A DNA stretch of 7,471 nucleotides, taken from assembly GCA_039931435.1 (NCBI GenBank), contig JBDTRY010000192.1, forward strand, positions 1 to 7,471, in the 5' to 3' direction. Source of the stretch: JBDTRY01 sp039931435. Its GTDB lineage: Bacteria; Acidobacteriota; Thermoanaerobaculia; Gp7-AA8. The position numbers and the translations under genes are program-made. The number at the start of each line of letters is the position of its first letter. The first letter of the stretch is position 1. A model generated the notes under the pieces. It saw only the letters and a list, made by a program, of their open reading frames with translations. It searched no databases and had not been told where the DNA came from. Below are positions 6,755 to 7,471 of this stretch, in pieces.

Positions 6755-6920
6755 GCCCGCTACGCGGGCTTTACTTTCAATTGTTCGACACCATGACCCC
6801 CGGCTGAAAGCCGGGGGCTTCCAATCTTTCGCCCGCTACGCGGGCTTTGCGATACATCCTCATCGCCATGACCCCCGGCTGAAAGCCGGGGGCTTCCACT
6901 CTTTCGCCCGCTGCGCGGGC
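6755..6920. repeat. Right inner REP block (A-, B-, A-, B-, A-)
   Basis: Type A hairpins in minus orientation are at 6755-6769, 6831-6845 and 6906-6920 (the last is GCCCGCTGCGCGGGC, one change). B hairpins are at 6796-6819 and 6871-6894, both with an AAAG-containing loop. The A-B unit repeats in tandem every 75-76 bp, with shared flanks CCATGACCCCC and GGGGGCTTCCA. The block starts 12 bp after the transposase stop codon. Confidence 0.87.
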
Positions 6921-6955
6921 GTAACGACACTCGTGTTCGGCATGCATGCGCCCAA

Positions 6956-7043
6956 GCCCGCGTAGCGGGCGACAAAACCGTAGCCCCCGGCTCTCAGCCG
7001 GGGGCTCACAAATCCCGCCCCCTGCCAAGCCCGCGTAGCGGGC
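6956..7043. repeat. Right outer REP block (A+, B+, A+)
   Basis: The orientation flips back to plus here: A at 6956-6970, B at 6982-7006, A at 7029-7043. The A-to-B linker GACAAAACCGT is close to the GATACAACCGT of the left blocks, and flanks such as CCAAGCCCGCG are shared with 6174-6183. It resembles the 5' side of a further cassette that lacks its transposase. Sequence from 7044 to 7115 has no further repeat. Confidence 0.83.
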
Positions 7044-7115
7044 GGCACAACCGACTGTTCGACTCCGGCGGCCTACCATCTCGCCATCCCCGTTCTCTTG
7101 TATCCTGATCCGGCG

Positions 7116-7471
7116 ATGCCCGAAGACGCCTACCGCTCCCTTGTCACTGCCGCCGACTTCCACGAGGACACGCGCGCCTTCTTCCATGGGCGCACCGTGG
7201 CTGTCACGGGGGGCAGCGGATTCATCGGCTCCCATGTCGTCGAGCAACTTCTCTCCCTCGGCGCAGATCCGCTGGTGATCTCTCGGCGCAAACGTCCCCC
7301 GTTCCTCGAGTCCATTCACGACCAGATCGACCTCCGTCAATGCGATCTGAACGACTACGCGAGCACTGCCGAAGCCATGCGCGGCGCCAGCGTCGTGCTC
7401 TCCCTGGCGGCCTCGGTGGCCGGCCTCGAATACAACGCCGCCCACCCCGCATCGATCTTTCAGGACAACCT
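7116..7471 (+). CDS. NAD-dependent epimerase/reductase, GDP-fucose/GDP-colitose synthase-like, 3'-truncated by window
   Basis: From ATG 7116 the frame is open to the right edge, giving 118 residues of an extended SDR. After about 26 leading residues comes the cofactor motif VTGGSGFIGSHVVEQL (glycines 32, 35, 38). QCDLND (about 76-81) and VLSLAAS then fit the Asp that contacts adenine and the fourth strand. AASVAGLEYN followed by HPASIFQDN closely follows the 'AAxVGGIxxNxxxPAxFxxxN' block of GDP-L-fucose synthase (Fcl) and ColC. These enzymes epimerise C5 and reduce C4 of GDP-4-keto-6-deoxy sugars, which would complete the pathway begun by gmd and the ColD-like gene. The catalytic Ser-Tyr-Lys lies outside the window, so a different SDR role is possible. 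The start is not backed by a clear Shine-Dalgarno site. Confidence 0.7.
   Translation, partial: MPEDAYRSLVTAADFHEDTRAFFHGRTVAVTGGSGFIGSHVVEQLLSLGADPLVISRRKRPPFLESIHDQIDLRQCDLNDYASTAEAMRGASVVLSLAASVAGLEYNAAHPASIFQDN

Larger units (their letters stand above)
5810..7043. mobile_element. RAYT/REP cassette (REPtron-like) with two interleaved hairpin repeat types
   Basis: Two short palindromes alternate around one transposase gene. Type A is GCCCGCGTAGCGGGC. Type B is AGCCCCCGGCTnnnAGCCGGGGGCT or close to it. Type A occurs ten times: plus orientation at 5810, 6103, 6177, 6956 and 7029; minus orientation (GCCCGCTACGCGGGC) at 5875, 5952, 6755, 6831 and 6906. Neighbouring A copies are 73-77 bp apart with one B between them, except 5810-5875, where only the first part of B survives. 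Immediately left of the gene the repeats read plus; immediately right they read minus, giving long inverted arms. This is the arrangement known for REP-associated tyrosine transposases. No target-site duplication was found or expected, as IS200-type enzymes make none. The block separates gmd from the next sugar-nucleotide gene. Confidence 0.8.

Noticed and set aside
5810..7043. CRISPR array, because of short repeats at a regular spacing of about 75 bp
   Set aside because: The repeats are two different palindromes, occur in both orientations, and are separated by conserved rather than unique spacers. No cas gene is present.
6777..7445. 222-residue minus-strand open frame
   Set aside because: It runs through the hairpin repeats, giving repeated peptides such as AGERLEAPGFQPG, and lies antisense to the SDR gene, whose Rossmann motif is clear on the plus strand.

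Overview
The window is GC-rich by eye and reads as chromosomal DNA from a bacterium that builds surface polysaccharide. Dense short palindromic repeats, GT-C membrane glycosyltransferases and a REP-associated transposase suggest a repeat-rich, probably environmental and probably Gram-negative lineage. Nothing here fixes the phylum. No rRNA, tRNA or CRISPR array was seen.

Layout. (1) Bases 3-935 (+) hold the C-terminal part of a GT-C/GT39-like membrane glycosyltransferase that enters from the left edge. (2) Bases 891-2546 (-) hold a complete second GT-C-like membrane protein, convergent with the first; their 3' ends overlap by 45 bp. (3) Bases 2547-3593 are a divergent intergenic region filled with repeats: three copies of an imperfect palindrome (103, 103 and 83 bp) inside a larger unit of about 224 bp, plus a fourth, different palindrome. 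(4) Bases 3594-4799 and 4796-5800 (+) are two translationally coupled sugar-nucleotide genes: a ColD-like PLP-dependent 3-dehydratase, with His where aminotransferases have the catalytic Lys, and GDP-mannose 4,6-dehydratase (gmd). (5) Bases 5801-7115 contain an IS200-like/RAYT transposase gene (6291-6743) set between inverted arms of two interleaved hairpin repeats. A fossil 3' tail of a second transposase copy lies at 5846-5863. (6) Bases 7116-7471 (+) begin a Rossmann-fold NAD-dependent epimerase/reductase resembling GDP-fucose/GDP-colitose synthases; it runs off the right edge.

Pathway reading (inference). Gmd makes GDP-4-keto-6-deoxy-D-mannose and the ColD-like enzyme removes the 3-hydroxyl. 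The right-edge SDR could supply the 5-epimerase/4-reductase step, giving GDP-colitose or a related 3,6-dideoxyhexose. The two GT-C proteins fit cell-envelope glycosylation, but nothing in the sequence ties them to this sugar. The RAYT/REP block sits between gmd and the SDR and may have been inserted into an older operon.
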